The position numbers were made by a program, and so were the translations under genes. This document shows positions 45,498-58,900 of a stretch of 64,000 nucleotides of DNA, one piece after another. Below the pieces are notes generated by a model that was not told where the DNA came from, did not search any database, and saw only the letters and a program-made list of their open reading frames with translations. Every line of letters starts with the position of its first letter. The stretch's first letter is position 1. This DNA comes from Tricholoma matsutake (taxonomy: Eukaryota; Basidiomycota; Agaricomycetes; Agaricales; Tricholomataceae), in contig AP026550.1 in the NCBI GenBank assembly GCA_026075535.2, positions 1,922,001-1,986,000 on the forward strand. Reading direction: 5' to 3'.

Positions 45498-47469
45498 ATG
45501 GTCTTTCTCAGTCCCCGCTTCACCATCCTCGCCGTTTTTTGCAGTCTTGCCGCCATTTCCCTCCCCCTTCGTCCTGCCTCCGCCATCGCCATCCAGGCCC
45601 GTCATTCAACTTCTGTTTCAAAGAACCCTGTACTTGGTAATTCTAGCCGCCAGCAGACCCCTGTCCTCTCTTTGCCCTCGAACGGCATCAAGTCAGCCGC
45701 CAAAAAGAACAAGGACAAAGAGACACACCTGAGCAACGGAAAGCAACATAACGCGGTGAGTTCATGAAATATTCGTCTCCGTACATGGAAATAACTTCTT
45801 GCATGCTGACCGAATTTTCGCAGGTAAGGGCTTCCCTGCGTCTCGCTGATCTCGCCTTCGGTAAATCGAAGCGACACCACAATCAGCTTGGTCTGGTGGA
45901 CGTAGAGCTCCCTAGCACCGAGATTAGGATTCTCAAGAGGTACGACTCCCATGATCAAGCGTATTTCCACGATGGTTCGACAATGGTCGACAGCCACTCC
46001 GCTCATGCTGCTCGCCATCATCACGAGCATGACGAGATAATTGTCAAAGGCAAAGATGCTCATGTTCATGTCCATCGTCGATCATCGGTCATCGTCCCTG
46101 GCGAAAACGGAAAGTCTTATGTTGTCTCTTCCACGCCTCGTGCTCCTGCTTTCCAGAGGAGCGTCGGTTCAACAGACGGTCAGGCCCATTTTGACTCGGA
46201 AAGCGATAAGGATGGGGTTCCTGGGCGAGTTGATGTCATGGTGAGTCTTTTATAACATTACTCCTCAATATAACAACTCGCGACATTCTTTCACAGAGCG
46301 CTGTAGCCGATGGAGGCCAACCCAAAAAGATTGCATCTCTTGTGTTGGAGAAAGATATGACCTTGAGAGCCGCTCAGACGGATCCCACCGAGATTCGGTT
46401 GGTCAACGCACAAGGAGCTATGGCGTCTTCCGAGTCTGGCACACGTCTTGTCAAGCTAACGATGATGGTATACAATGCTTCTTCCTCTGTTGTTGCTCCC
46501 TACTGTGCCACTACCAATGTGCAAGGAGGATCTTCTGCCATGACAGCGGAGCACTGTGATGATTCCCCAGTCGTCGATCCCGCAAAAAATCAATTCTTCG
46601 ATTATAACATCGAGACTGGAATCATTCGACCTACCCAGTTGGCAGGACACGACGATGGCATGAAGGATGACGTGTCCAACTCCTCCGGTGCTGCCCCGAG
46701 CAACGCTGCCTCTGTGAGTAGCTTTGATGAGAGAGACGCCGATGGACCTAACAACGCCCAACCTGTTGAACTTTTATTCGTTTCGAATGCACCGAAAATT
46801 TCAAACGTCGAGGATCTACATGTGACGGTCGTCACGGCCACTTCTACGATCACTTCAACGTTTACTTTTACGACCTCGATGACAGCTTCGGTCTCAGCGG
46901 CGGATGTTACTGTTACTTCGACTATCTCTTCGAGCGTTTCGACTGTTCCTAGTGCCTTTGCTTCAAGTTCGGTTTCTGCAGAGGATGCCTCTCCCACTTT
47001 AGCCATGGTGTCTTCCTCACTGACAGGTTCTGGGTCTTCCTCAATCGAGTCAACTACTGCTATAGCTTCTGCTGCCGGTGCTAGTGATACCTTGGCTACA
47101 GTGTCTTCAAGTTCTACCGCGGTGGCCTCTTCAGTTACTTCAGCTCCTACGTCGTTAGCAGCGCTCGACGTGCAAGTCGTTACTCCTGCCAACTCTTCTT
47201 CAGATGCCGTTTCAACGACTGTGACTAGGACGTCTACGTCTACTACGCCAACCTCATCGATCGACGCAGAGGCGATCGCTTCTAGAATCGCGGCTTCCTT
47301 TGATTCCAGCGCTGACATTGTATCATCTACTGTGACGCCTACGGCGACTGCCGCTGCCATGGATGCAAGTAGTAGTGCTGCCAGCTCTATGGTTTCCTCT
47401 TCTATGCCGTCAATGACCCCTGTTAGCACAGCACCGTATATGCTCATGTTCAAGGTTGGGAAGGAGTAG
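45498..47469 (+). CDS. Secreted Ser/Thr-rich protein of unknown function (3 exons)
   Basis: Exons 45498-45755, 45824-46240 and 46297-47469 give 615 residues; both introns (68 and 56 nt) are phase 0 with GTGAGT donors. Residues 1-30 are a clear signal peptide. Residues about 85-225 are basic and His-rich (RHHHEHDE; HVHVHRRSS). A middle part near 230-370 contains the only cysteines (YCATTNV and EHCDD) and looks globular. From about 390 to the end the sequence is almost entirely Ser, Thr, Ala and Val, typical of a heavily O-mannosylated stalk. There is no hydrophobic C-terminal tail for a GPI anchor, so it is probably secreted or wall-bound non-covalently. No family recognised. Confidence 0.8.
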
Positions 47470-50121
47470 AGATGTATAGCCATGTATTACGTTTTGCAAA
47501 TAGTATATAGCAGAGTAATCATAGTCAGTGCGGGAAGAAATCAGCATTGTCATTGCGACATGAGCGTAACGTAAACACGTCTTCAGTGATGTCACGCCTG
47601 CCACCAATCCATGTGGATGGCAACTCAAGTACTTACTCGCAAGCGGAGGTGTCGCAGCATTGACTTGACATACATAGTGCATGAATTTCTTGTCAGTGTC
47701 CGAACGGTAGACCTTGGCGACCTAGGTGTATCAAGAAAGAGACTATTTTTTCGACCTGCAGGCATCTCGGACCTCTAGCAAGGCGGGAATCATGGACGAG
47801 TGCTTCCGGATTTACGATCATGTTGACATGGATGTAAGTACGCATAATCCTTACTGCGACCTCTGACTGCCATCGGACGAGTATGACACCGATTTTCGCA
47901 TGGTTATCCATGCTCTATTGTCCGTTGCCAAATGGTCTCCCGGCGGGACACGAAGCAAGCTATGGCGGTGTCATATTCCCTTACATCAGATTAGCAGCAG
48001 ACGAATGGGTGGAAGTCGCTCATCCCAGGACCTACATCGAAGCGCGTTGATTATGGTGTCATTCAATATCATTCTGATCATGAGTTTATCCCTTAAATTG
48101 TGCCGTTCCACACTGAACGTTGACGCTAGAGCAATTGCTTGGAGAACACAATTCTCATGATGCGTTCAATCTCACAACCGGTAGCTTTTTGCTCGTTCAA
48201 GCAAAGCATGCTTCGAGTCTTTGTTTTCACATGCGAGAGGTAGATGGTCAAGCGGTTTGCTTTATCCGAATCCACCAAGTGAGACTCTCGAATAGAAGTG
48301 CTCCTCCAGTCAAAATACCGTTCGCTTCTGTGTGTCGAATGGGCATGTGTGGATTTTTTGCTATTTTCAAGGGGGAATCTGCTCGTAATCTTAGAAAGAA
48401 TAAGCACAAACCTTCGGGAATTACTGTAATGAGCGGGTAAGTGTCATGGGTGTAATGAGGCTAATCGAGGCCATCGTTTTAATCGAATTTTTCTACTTCC
48501 TACTAAATTTGCTTCCTATAGGCTATTTTCCTACCAAGAATATGCGTCGGAGTTCAGGGTTCTCCGTTGCCAGTGGGTGTTTCGAATTCCTTTGAGAATC
48601 CATCCTATATCTTGGATCGTTGCTACAGAGCACATTCACGTGGATATACTCTGATATACTCTGCATGCTAATTTTTACAATGTTACTCGCAGCTCTGGGC
48701 CTTGTTGTTGTGTTTGATCACAAAACCTCCGTTGAATGGTGTGCTTCCGAGTCCATTTGATCGTTGTATTGCGGTTGTAACCTTCTCTTTCTCCCCTGTC
48801 TTATCATGAGGAGTACACCATATCATTCGCTCACAGTCATACCTCATCAGTGGTTTCTTACCTTAGAATGCTTCTTCGGTTGTCGCATGCATGCAGACAT
48901 AGCTTCCCTTCGAAGCCTGAGGCAAACTCTATTGACCGCTACTTAGGATTTCCCGAGTCTTCTCATACTTAGGGCTGGTATTCGGATAGTGTGCTGCTCC
49001 GAATTGTGGGTCGCGACAAGCTGGATGGAGTTGCCCTTTTTTGTCATCCTTCACGCAGATCTTTGCCCGATATTTACATAAGTAGGTCGCCATCAGCTCG
49101 CAGAGTGTGACACTGACGCGTCGCTTGTAATAAAATGGGGCGACTCTTCGGCTGCGTTGAACAGCATAGGATTTAGGTTGATTAGAGCACTTCAGCTTCA
49201 ACAATCCTGGTGAAAGTGGAACCGAACGACCGAAAAATGCCAAAGATTATTTGGGAGCAGGCGGCTCACCACCTAAAGGATTTGGCAACACACGTGACCA
49301 CGCTGCGTAGGTCATTTCGTTTTGTCTTCGCGTTTTTAAGGAATTTCTCGGTACTTATAAGTTGTTTCTGTTGTTTTTATGCCGTTTTGTACATGGTTTG
49401 TATTGACTTCATCGACATGTTTATCATACCCTACTCACGTGAGCTCAGCAACTTACAGTATGGCCATTTCGACCGAAACTCGCTCAGGAACGAGCGAAAA
49501 ACAATCGACCGGGTTGCTGAAGTGCTCTATTTTCTGGCATCTTGTCTGCGCGGTGGACTGACTACAGTAGATTACAGTACATTCTATTCACTTCGAAGTT
49601 CGCAAGTATATCACATTGGGAACTGTTTTTATTATCTTATGATTGGATTGCTGATCCGCATTTGTTACGTTTACTTTTACGTTTACTTTTACTACGGCGC
49701 TTCCTTCTCTATGCATCATGCCAGTTACTGCCTCGATCACCTACGCACATCCACGGTCTGGATCACATAATTTAAGGTCTACAGTGGTTCATTGAACTCG
49801 GAGCTGTACAACTTTGGGATATTGCTGGAAGATCTCCATGGGCCCTTGTGTTGTTTGATATTAAGCGCTCTACAGTTGCTGGACTATTCCGGGGTTACAG
49901 AGGACTCGGAGCTGTACATCCACTCTTCATGAATGATGGATGTGCCTGGAAACGGCGTTGGAATGAGCAACGTTCGAACAATCGGCATGCCTGTGAGTCT
50001 GTGACTCTTGTGACCAGCTGGAAGGTTCCCTCTTCCTATTTACTTCCACGCCCTAGGCATTCCCGCCTTTCCTTCTTTTCCTTCGGGACTTCACATTCTT
50101 TATCTATTCCATTCTTTTATC
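47470..50121. other. Intergenic region, nothing recognised
   Basis: Several frames of 60-190 codons occur on both strands but none has a motif, codon pattern or splice structure that convinces. A TTTACGTTTACTTT repeat lies near 49665-49695. Confidence 0.3.
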
Positions 50122-52242
50122 ATGACTATGGGCGGCCAACATGTTAGGCGTACAGCCGTGAACCACCGTCGTCTCGCCGATGCAGACGTTATTCAGAAAT
50201 TGGCTGCCAGGTTCGGCCCTTTCGGCATATGGGATACAAACATCTACCAGGATACTCAGCTGAGTGAGTCTCTTCATCTTGTATATCTGTTCAGGAAGTT
50301 GGGTTCTAGACATATATGACATTCCGAATTGCCTGGCTCTACTCTCCTCCGATTCGTTGAGACGTATCTGTTTCACGTTTGACCCTCTTCCTGTGGTTTA
50401 CCAGATACATGACCCATTTTTTTCAATCGTGTCCTGGTCGTCTATGTGGAAATCTATTGATTATGGAACTATGTTAGATACGGGCAGTCCTGTCACTGCA
50501 TCGGATGCACCCCTACTAGACCAGCTTTCGACTTCCTCATCTACGACTTCCACCTCTACTTCCATCTCTACTACTCAAACCCCCCCATTGATTCAGCTGC
50601 CATTATCAACGAGCAGCACTTCGACGTCTACTCCGCAATCAAGCACCTCTTCATCTTCGCAGCCTCCTGTTCTATCAACCACAACTACGACCTCGTCCTC
50701 GGTAGGCTTCGTAGCTGTGAGCTAGATGTGACTATACTAACAAATGTATAGGCGAGCTCGCCTCCAATTACGTCAACAACCGTACTATTCACCACTCCTT
50801 CCTTGCTAGCATCGCGGGCCAGTTCCGTCGCTAGTGGTACATCGTCTCCTCAACTCAGTTCCAATTCTTCCACAAATGTTGGTGGAATTGTTGGTGGTCT
50901 TGCTGGCGGTCTTGCGGCGCTTATACTTCTCATCTTTGTCATCAAATTCATTATGGTAAGTCGTGTCGGACTATCCATTACTCTTATTCATTCTGTACTA
51001 CAGCGTCGTAAAGCACGCAAAGATGGGGCCGGAGATATCTTCAGTCCAAGCGACTTCCGAAGGTCTGCTGTTCTCATAAATGATCCTCCCACACATGAGG
51101 ACACCGTCGCTCGAGGTTTCAACCCCAGGCCTCCTAGTATGATCGAAAGGAGGTATGCTTCCCCTGCCCCCTCTTTCGGAACCCAGTACGGCGCGCCGGG
51201 GCACCAACCCTACGGTAATAATACTCCGGGACATGCGTACGCTACTCCCGGTTCATATCGGCGGTACTCAGCGTTTGGGCCAGGACAGATCATGAACCAT
51301 ATGCCCCCTCCAGGGATGCCAATGTACCAGAATACTAGTTACGCCCAATCACCGTTCTCTCCAATTGTGTCTCCGGTCCTCGGCGTGGGACCCAATGACC
51401 AGGGATATAATGGAAGAGATGACATTGCTCCTGCTTTAACCAGGCAGTCATCTACTGGCACGCAGCTTACTCATCAAGGATCTGCTACTGCGCAGGATTA
51501 TCAGTCGTACAACGCAGCCCCAGTGCCAGCCTCTCATGAAGTCAGTTACCCTGCACCAGCCGTCATAGCGTCACGACAAAGTGGGAGTCCTCACACGTCG
51601 GCGGAATATGTTGATCTTGCTCGCACGAGTATGACACCATTCCAAGCTGCGCAATATGCTGAAGTCTCCAAGAGCTTGAACACGGAAGTACCGAGCGGGA
51701 TGGGCACTCCTACGGAGAACGAGGAAAGCACCAATGCACCACCTGTTCCACCTAAGGATCCACCTTCGCCCTTCGCTGACCCAATACCCGTATCTCTTAG
51801 GCCTTCCAGAGCTACTCGTGACTCTTTGATTGGCCAAGACGTCGATCGTCCCGTTTCAACTGATTCGCGTTTGACCATGTCAGTGGTTCATGATTTGGAT
51901 TTCCCTGAGCCGCCTTCGCCAGCTCTCACCGTTGCTTCACGTTTCCGAGTCGATTCGATCCCGCCTACGCTTCCTGAGATCCATCTCGAATCCCGCTCCT
52001 CCGTCCATTCATCTTTCGGTGGTGAATCTCCCCGTGCTGGGCTATCTGTGAAGGCCCTGCGTTCCCCAGTCGCGCCTAGCCCCCTGTCCGCTGGTTTTGT
52101 AGCAGATTCTTCGTCTGCCGATATGCCTGCTACACCTGACGCTGACCCCGTATCTATTGATGCTGAGCCTGCAGTGAGCGAGAAAGAGTTGAAGAGGCCC
52201 GAGACTCTTTATGACCCTGAAGATGCTTATGGTGGGATCTAG
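50122..52242 (+). CDS. Single-pass membrane protein with Ser/Thr stalk and Pro-rich cytosolic tail (4 exons)
   Basis: Exons 50122-50263, 50310-50701, 50752-50955 and 51004-52242 join in frame (658 residues); introns are 46-50 nt. Residues about 120-230 are a Ser/Thr stalk (STSSSTTSTSTS and similar), then a glycine-zipper transmembrane helix (GGIVGGLAGGLAALILLI, about 220-245), a basic stop-transfer RRKARK, and a 400-residue tail rich in Pro, Ser and Tyr with PPVPPKDPPSPF. This is the layout of SKG6/Mid2-like fungal surface proteins that sense the wall or organise polarity. An intron directly follows the membrane helix, a common arrangement. The N terminus lacks a signal peptide as modelled, so an upstream exon may be missing. 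Specific function unknown. Confidence 0.75.
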
Positions 52243-53432
52243 GAGGAAGATCATCCATCCAAACGATCTTTTCTATCAGACTGTTTCTTATGAACTATTT
52301 CTAAAGCTCCCCGGACAGGATTTCCTTTGCAGTGGGATCTAGTATCCTCGTGCATCTTCCTGATTTTTTCTTTCTGGAAGGTAGCATCTCAACCACTGAC
52401 TGAAGTGGACTGCATAAGCCCAATTTATTTTCTTTCGTCATGGATTGCATCCACATTACCCAGTGATTATGCCTTGTTTGCGAATCATCGTCATACCCCT
52501 TCATTTCTTATTTGAAGATTCTTGAGTACGTACACTTCTACTTACATTTGGTTGAAGTGTTTCTTCGAGTTGGTGGTGCACTGGTTCGTGCACTATTTGA
52601 GCCCAGGATGAAACTACGGGTAAGTTAGTAACGGCGTGTTTGGTTACTTGAAGGTTTACCGAAACCGAGTCACGCGATTTGTCTCTGTTCATACCCACTG
52701 AGTATACATCAGGGAGTCGAAGAAACCGGGATATCAACGTTCAACTCCCACCTGAGCTTCCTGACATTCCTTCTCACTTCATTGGATGAAATAACATGAA
52801 CTCGATCGTAGATGAGTAGGGCACAACTTTCCTGACGCCAAAGTCCTAGTCTACAGAGTAACGCGTTAACAGCATGCACATAAACGTGATGTAACTGCTT
52901 AATTAGGAAGCCCCAGATGGTTCGGTGTTGAACGTTGATATCCTGGTTTCTGGCCCTACATGATCCGGAAAACCAAACAGCGCTACTTCTGAGTCTCCCC
53001 CAGCGACTTCCGAATCCTGTTCATCCCAGTATGGTCCCCGTCCAGACCGAGTTCACCCGAGATCTCTAGATAACCGCCGCGTATGTTAATTTCACTGGAA
53101 AAGTAGAATAAAAAACGTGGACGGATCTGTCAGGCAGCTGAATATTTCAAGTTCATAAAGTTTCCAAATCCAGTTTCCCAGTGGGAGCCAACTTTGAAAT
53201 TTGAACTCCAAGACCGAAACGATGTGTACAGCGCCCGGCAACTCGACAGTTGATCGATATGTCTTAATTAAATTAAGTAACTTGAGAGAGTGTTGTTGTG
53301 CCTTGGCTGTTGACATATCAGGCCATATATATGCCGATGTCATGGTATAAATGCACTCATTATCACTATCCTAGAAGATCCGCCATGCCCGCCGGGCCAT
53401 TGCCTGCTCTCTAGAGAGGGAGTGTTTCCACA
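52243..53432. other. Intergenic region, nothing recognised
   Basis: Short frames only; 3' UTR of the membrane-protein gene and promoter of the next gene. Confidence 0.3.
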
Positions 53433-55062
53433 GATCTTCCAGAACGAGTATCTGGCAGCACAAGTTTGATATTCAAAAGCGTTATGACAAGTTCAGACGA
53501 ATTCAGGCTACAATGGCTGCAGAGAATCACCGAGGGGAGATATTCACTGGTCGCTATCACTTGGCTAACATTCTACGAGTGGATACTAACGTGAGTGAAA
53601 CCTAATCCCACTCCAATCAACTTGAAGACCGAGTTGTATGTGTCAAATAGGGCAAACATGGAGATCGAACTGGTCTGTGTTCACCTTGAACCAATTTTCT
53701 GTTCTACTGAGCTCGCAAAGTAGATCCATAGAACTAAATGGACCTCAGTAAAGATCATGTATCTTTTGTGCAGGTACTTCCCATTGCTGCTCTGGCCAAT
53801 CGTGTCGTGGACCTATGTTGGCCGTCATAACCCTGAAGACTGTCCGCAAATAATGGTGCCTGTGCAGTTACTTCTAGCGCCTTTGGTGACTCATATGCCT
53901 CTGTCGCCTCGAACAGTATCTCATGTTTTCTTTATTCTATCACACCAGCAATTATTTCCACAAAGTTTCGTGTGCCGCTTGATATGATTGCGTTATTCTC
54001 GCTGATCCGACACCAGTCGTGATGATGACCAGGACGTATGCCTTTGCGGGCAGGAACAAAAAAATTCTTATCGGCTTGTCATTAGGTTTTGTTTCACTCA
54101 TTGGACTTGATCTATGGGTGTTTAGTTCGGAAAACGACTTGCCTCCAGAGTCCTTCTATGAAATGTCAGGTCTCACAGGGTGTTTTCCAACTTATGGTAC
54201 CGGATTGACGGGTGCCCGGATAGCCGTAAGTTACGATCATCCCCTGCGTCCGCTGAAGTCCAGCTCATGAACATGACCTAGTATGTCATGGTGTGTGACA
54301 AATTTTGTCCAAGACAAGACTCTGTGTTCTCTGCCTTCTAATGAGTTCACCCACAGCTAGCCGCAACGTTGATGGATGGAGTCTGTCTTGCTGTCATAGT
54401 AGTGGTAGATGATATATTGTGGTCCCTTGACCAAGCTGCTTCCTGATTTTCTTCATTACAGCAATGTTACCGCACACGTAGCGTGAAGGTATCATTAGCG
54501 AGATATTTTGTGTTTCAAGGTGCGGGTCTCCCGGTTTTGCATCTTCAACCCTCATTACATATTGTTCGAGGTAGGCTTGTACGCTTTTGTCTTTGTGTTG
54601 GTGGTGAATGTTGCGACTGCCACAACCTTTTTCACGTGTGTTGGTTTCTCACTCAGGCTATTTTCACTGGTTTGTAATAACATCCTGCTTTCAGTGCGTA
54701 TCATTTGCACACTATTATCGGACTTCCAGTATTTCTCGTGTTTCCCAACCTCATGGTGTGCATTCAGATCGTATTTATATTTCACTGCCTAAATAAATTC
54801 TAGGCTTGCCGATTGTATGTCACTTGGGCCCATACTCCACTGTACCTTGGAGATGGTTATCTGTACTTATATTGTGTTTCTTCATGCCAGGGTGCTCCAG
54901 CTACGCCGCAAGGTTCACATCACGGATTCGGAGATCTCACGCAGAAACTCTGAGATCGTGCACGGCGCATTTGCGACCTGGGATTCTTCCCCGTCAGATT
55001 CATGGCTTCTGGAGGATTCGACAGAGCCTGAGATCACACCAGTGATAGACCAAATAAACTAG
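53433..55062 (+). CDS. DUF6533-type multi-pass membrane protein (intron-rich, exons approximate)
   Basis: A chain of short exons on the plus strand matches the order of basidiomycete DUF6533 proteins: QNEYLAAQ near 53445; a first helix with YSLVAITWLTFYEWILT ending at about 53590; YFPLLLWPIVSWTYVGRHN at 53775-53830; MMTRTYAFAGRNKKILIGLSL, the conserved Arg-Tyr-Ala-x-x-Gly-Arg-Asn region, at 54022-54100; a later helix LYAFVFVLVVNVATATTFF near 54570-54640; and a soluble acidic tail to a TAG at 55060-55062. Splice sites between these blocks were not all resolved, and one or more may be damaged. Function of the family is unknown; a seven-helix topology is typical. Confidence 0.6.
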
Positions 55063-55309
55063 CTAGTAAACGATACAACCTTTTATAAATCAGAGCACAG
55101 ACTAACTGCATTAACTGCAGGTGGCCATGTGGAGGAGGGACACCCAAGTGTATGCTCACGCACTGCACATGTCAGTCTTTACATCTTCTAGGGCAATTTT
55201 AAAATTTACGATGCAAGGTATCAATATATTACGGGCCTTTGCAATTTAGCTCCAATGTAGAGAAGTTGCCCCTATTCAAGCAAAACAACTCGTCTTTTCA
55301 AGTAGTATT

Positions 55310-55525
55310 TTTTTATTTTATTTTATATTTTATTCCCATTTATTCTCCGTTGTGGCGAGCCATATGTGAGAAAGTAAATATGTAGATGTACAAATCAAAA
55401 TGTTTTTCCTTCCCCTGCGTTTCCTGTTCTTTGTCAACAGCTTGGAGAGACCACATTTGGACCACATAGTGGTCCTTGAAGCACTCAAGGTGCTAGAATA
55501 AGTGGTGCTTGGACTATGAATATTA
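55310..55525 (-). mobile_element. 5'-truncated LINE 3' end
   Basis: Aligns with the 3' UTR of the LINE at 5390-5560 over about 200 bp (shared blocks around GGTGAACCATATGT, GGTTCTTGAAGC and AATAAGTGGT), with an A-rich tail on the minus strand at 55310-55335. Divergence shows an older or different subfamily copy. No ORF remains and no clear target duplication was found. Confidence 0.65.
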
Positions 55526-55852
55526 CACATAGTAGAGCGAGAAGAGTCCTTCTCCCTTTATCAAGAGAGAATGCTCACTACATGCTTGATACTGGTGTTG
55601 AAGCAAGAATAAAGGTTTATTATGACTATAAATATATACATGGTATATAGCAAAAAAAGCGAAGAGGGGTCAGGAATGAGTGAAATAGCGTGCTCGTCAT
55701 CGAGAATGATGAGCGCGACGTTAGCCGAACGTGTGGCGCATGTTGATCAACCGTGAGCTCTCATACGTCTACGCGTCTACTATGACTTGCCATAAATAGT
55801 AGGTAGATGACAAATACATTCTCATGAATGTTTGTTCATCATGTGATGGATT
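55526..55852. other. Spacer between LINE fragment and Helitron end
   Basis: No gene or repeat recognised. Confidence 0.3.
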
Positions 55853-55897
55853 ACAAGTTTAGGAATGTGCCTCCGGCACGCGTTAAGTTTTTATATA
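55853..55897 (-). repeat. Helitron 3' terminus with hairpin
   Basis: Read on the minus strand: the hairpin GTGCCGGAGGCAC (55867-55879), then CTAA at 55859-55862, the usual hairpin-plus-CTRR end of Helitrons. Forty-five bases are identical at 62051-62095. The shared block extends a few bases beyond CTAA, so the exact end is uncertain. Confidence 0.6.
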
Positions 55898-55957
55898 TAT
55901 TAATAGTATTTAATTATAAACAATAGTATGTGTTAATATGTACATTTTCTATATACA

Positions 55958-58900
55958 TTAATCTAATAGTACTTCATTATAAACAATATTTTTTGTTGTT
56001 GCACTTTCACTGTCACTTGGCCATATTGCCTTGATGTTGTGCACAGACCTCACCCGTGATACTGCCACATAGAACTGCCCATGTGTGAACACTGGACTCC
56101 TGAAATCCAAACCCACATGCTGCACTGACTGCCCTTGTGATTTGTTGATTGACATTGAAAAGCAGAGTTGAACAGGAAACTGGAGTCGAGAGAGTGTGAA
56201 AGGAAGTTGTCCCTCAATTGGCTGCAGTCGCATCCTTGGAATAAAGACCTTCTCTCCAGCATGATCTCCAGTAATCAAGCGAACCTCCAACACTCTGTTG
56301 CGAATGCGAGTCAAAATGCCTCGAGAACCATTGTAGACCCCTCCAGAAATATTCAGGTTCTGAAGAACCATCACAGGGCATCCGACCTTTAGTGCCAATT
56401 GTGCCAAAGGTAGACCTGAGCAGTTGATTGAGTTGAGGTATTCTGGTGGATAGAGAAGATCACTGTTTTCAATAGAGTTGGCACTGTAAAACACTCGCTC
56501 CTCTCCAGGGAACCTCTGAAGAATGTAATGGTTCAACTCATCAACATTATCATTTTTGCTTGCCAGGACAATGCACTCTGAGAAGTATTGATCAGGATGC
56601 TGAGCATGGTCATAGATGCCAGGATAGATGGAGTCAATGAGGGAAGCCAGAGTGTTTTCAGAACATTTGAAATGATCAGGAAGCTCGATGTTGGCACCTT
56701 CATCTGTATGACCACCTTTTCCAACCTCCAACTGCCACTTTGCAAACTCTCACTCTTGAAGATCATCTGTGTTCAATCACATGTTGATTTTGAGATGAAG
56801 AACTTTGATATGCTGCCAAAGAACAGAGCACTGCAAGGAAGCACCAACAATCTGAGGTCGTGAACCCCTCTCAATAACAGGCAGGATCTGGTGAAAGTCA
56901 CCCCCAAAAACAACAGGAATGCCACCAAAAGGTTGATTGGATTGGAGGATGTCTTTGAGAGTGCGGTTGACAGCTTCATGGAGATGACGATGCTGCATGA
57001 GTGCCTCATCCCAAATGATCAGACCAGTCTCCTGCAATAGCTTTGCCCGTATTGAACCTCTGGAGATAGAGCAGGTGGATGACTCATTGATGATGAGAGG
57101 GATCTGGAGACATGAATGAGAAGTGGAGCCACCTTTGAGCAAGAGTGCAGCAATGCCAGATGATGCTATACAGAGAACGATCTTGCCCTGAGAACGAAGC
57201 TGATGGCAGAGAGTGTTGTACACGTAGGTTTTGCCTGTGCCACCGGGACCATGGAGGAAGAATGTCTGGCCAGTGTTGTTGTTGACTGCATGCATAATCT
57301 CCTCAAAGAGCTCTCTGATCTGGATTGAAAGTGTCCATATTCTGTGCAGCCTGCTCAGCCTGCTCCACGACATCATATCTGTGCTGCTCTGCGATCAAGC
57401 AGTTTCTGAGGTTGGCTTCCCAATTCTGGGTGATCTGAGGCATGTATGGCCAATCCTTGCTGAGAGACTTGCCAGAGGATAACAGAAGCTGATTGATCAA
57501 GTAGAGGCCATAATCCTGCACATCTTCATCTGTAGGGTTAATGTGGATGTTGTTGTGCTGAAGCTGATACCGCAGATCATCGCAGATGTGGGGCCAGTAT
57601 GTGTTCCACAGCTGGACAGGATCAGAGGGTGCGCAGTCATGAAGGATAGTGACAAAGAGTTGGTGAAGCTGATGACCTGTTGCCATTGACTTTGCCTCCT
57701 CCAAACACTGCAGCCACTCTTGGTCATTCTCCAAAAGCCCCCATGCCAGACATGCCTCTCTGAATGAGGGAGTGACATTGTCCTGAAAAGTGCAAAGATC
57801 TTCATATGATATTGCACCCTTGACAGCTGTCAGAAGAAGCCTGAGGTAGAAGCGTTCACCTGCAGTAGGCTGAGCATAGTACATCCTTCCAATAGCAAAT
57901 CCTCTCTGTCTGGGCTTCCACTTGTGGCCTTTATGATCCCACACAAATTTGGAGGGAAAGTCCTGATAGAGAACATCCTGTGCGAGCTCTGGATGCTGCT
58001 GATTGGCTTTGAAATAGCCAGTGAGAGTGGTGTCATGCTCTGCAGCATGCTGGATGACCTCCTGGATAGACTGCAGACCGTTCTGATTCCAAGTGACATA
58101 CTGCTGGCCAGGAAGGTGGACCTGAAGTCAGACTACATTGGGAGAAGCAGAGTGCATGGGTAAATGGAAGAGGCGCCAAATGCTCTTGCAGGCAGAAATA
58201 TAGTGAGCGTCCAGATACTGTTTGACTTCATTGTTGCAAGTCCCAAACTGCATGGTGATGTGATCATGGCCCTTGTACACATATTTGTAGATGTACTTGA
58301 CAGCCTTGATAGAGGCAATGGACTCGATGTTGATGTGGCAACAGTACTTCCAGAGGAGATAGGATGAATATGCGATGACCCAGCAATTGTCGACCTGCTT
58401 TCCCCGAACCTCATGAGTGTGTCCAGTGTCTCGACGCCTAGTGGCAGCATAGGCATCCTCAGAGATGGTTGTGTGATCCCTGAAGGGCTTGGGGAAACCT
58501 TTGGAGCACTGTCCATTGACCATGCAAGGAGCTCTAGGGTTCTCTGCACCACAGGGATTATGGACCATGAACTTCTTGACCAACTCGAGCAGCTCAGGAT
58601 TGTCCTCTGGAAACTCTGAGCACATAAGGCTGTCTATCTGCTCAGGTGTGCGAAGCTTGGAGTCCCCATCAAGAAAGATGATGCAGTGCATGTGAGGCAG
58701 GCCACGTTTCTGAAACTCAATGACAAACACATAAGAGAGGGCCTTGCCAAACATGCCAGCCTCGATGTCTTTGATGATCTGCTTCTGCTTTGCATATGTC
58801 GGAAATTTCCGGATGGCATTATAACCTCACCTAGATTATATGTGGATTATCACTCCCTCTCAGCTAGTATACTGGGCCCTAATGTGGAAAATCTATTACC

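Noticed and set aside
49210..49770. 186-codon plus-strand frame
   Set aside because: GTG start, Tyr/Phe-rich composition from AT-rich sequence and no recognisable topology or family; treated as chance.
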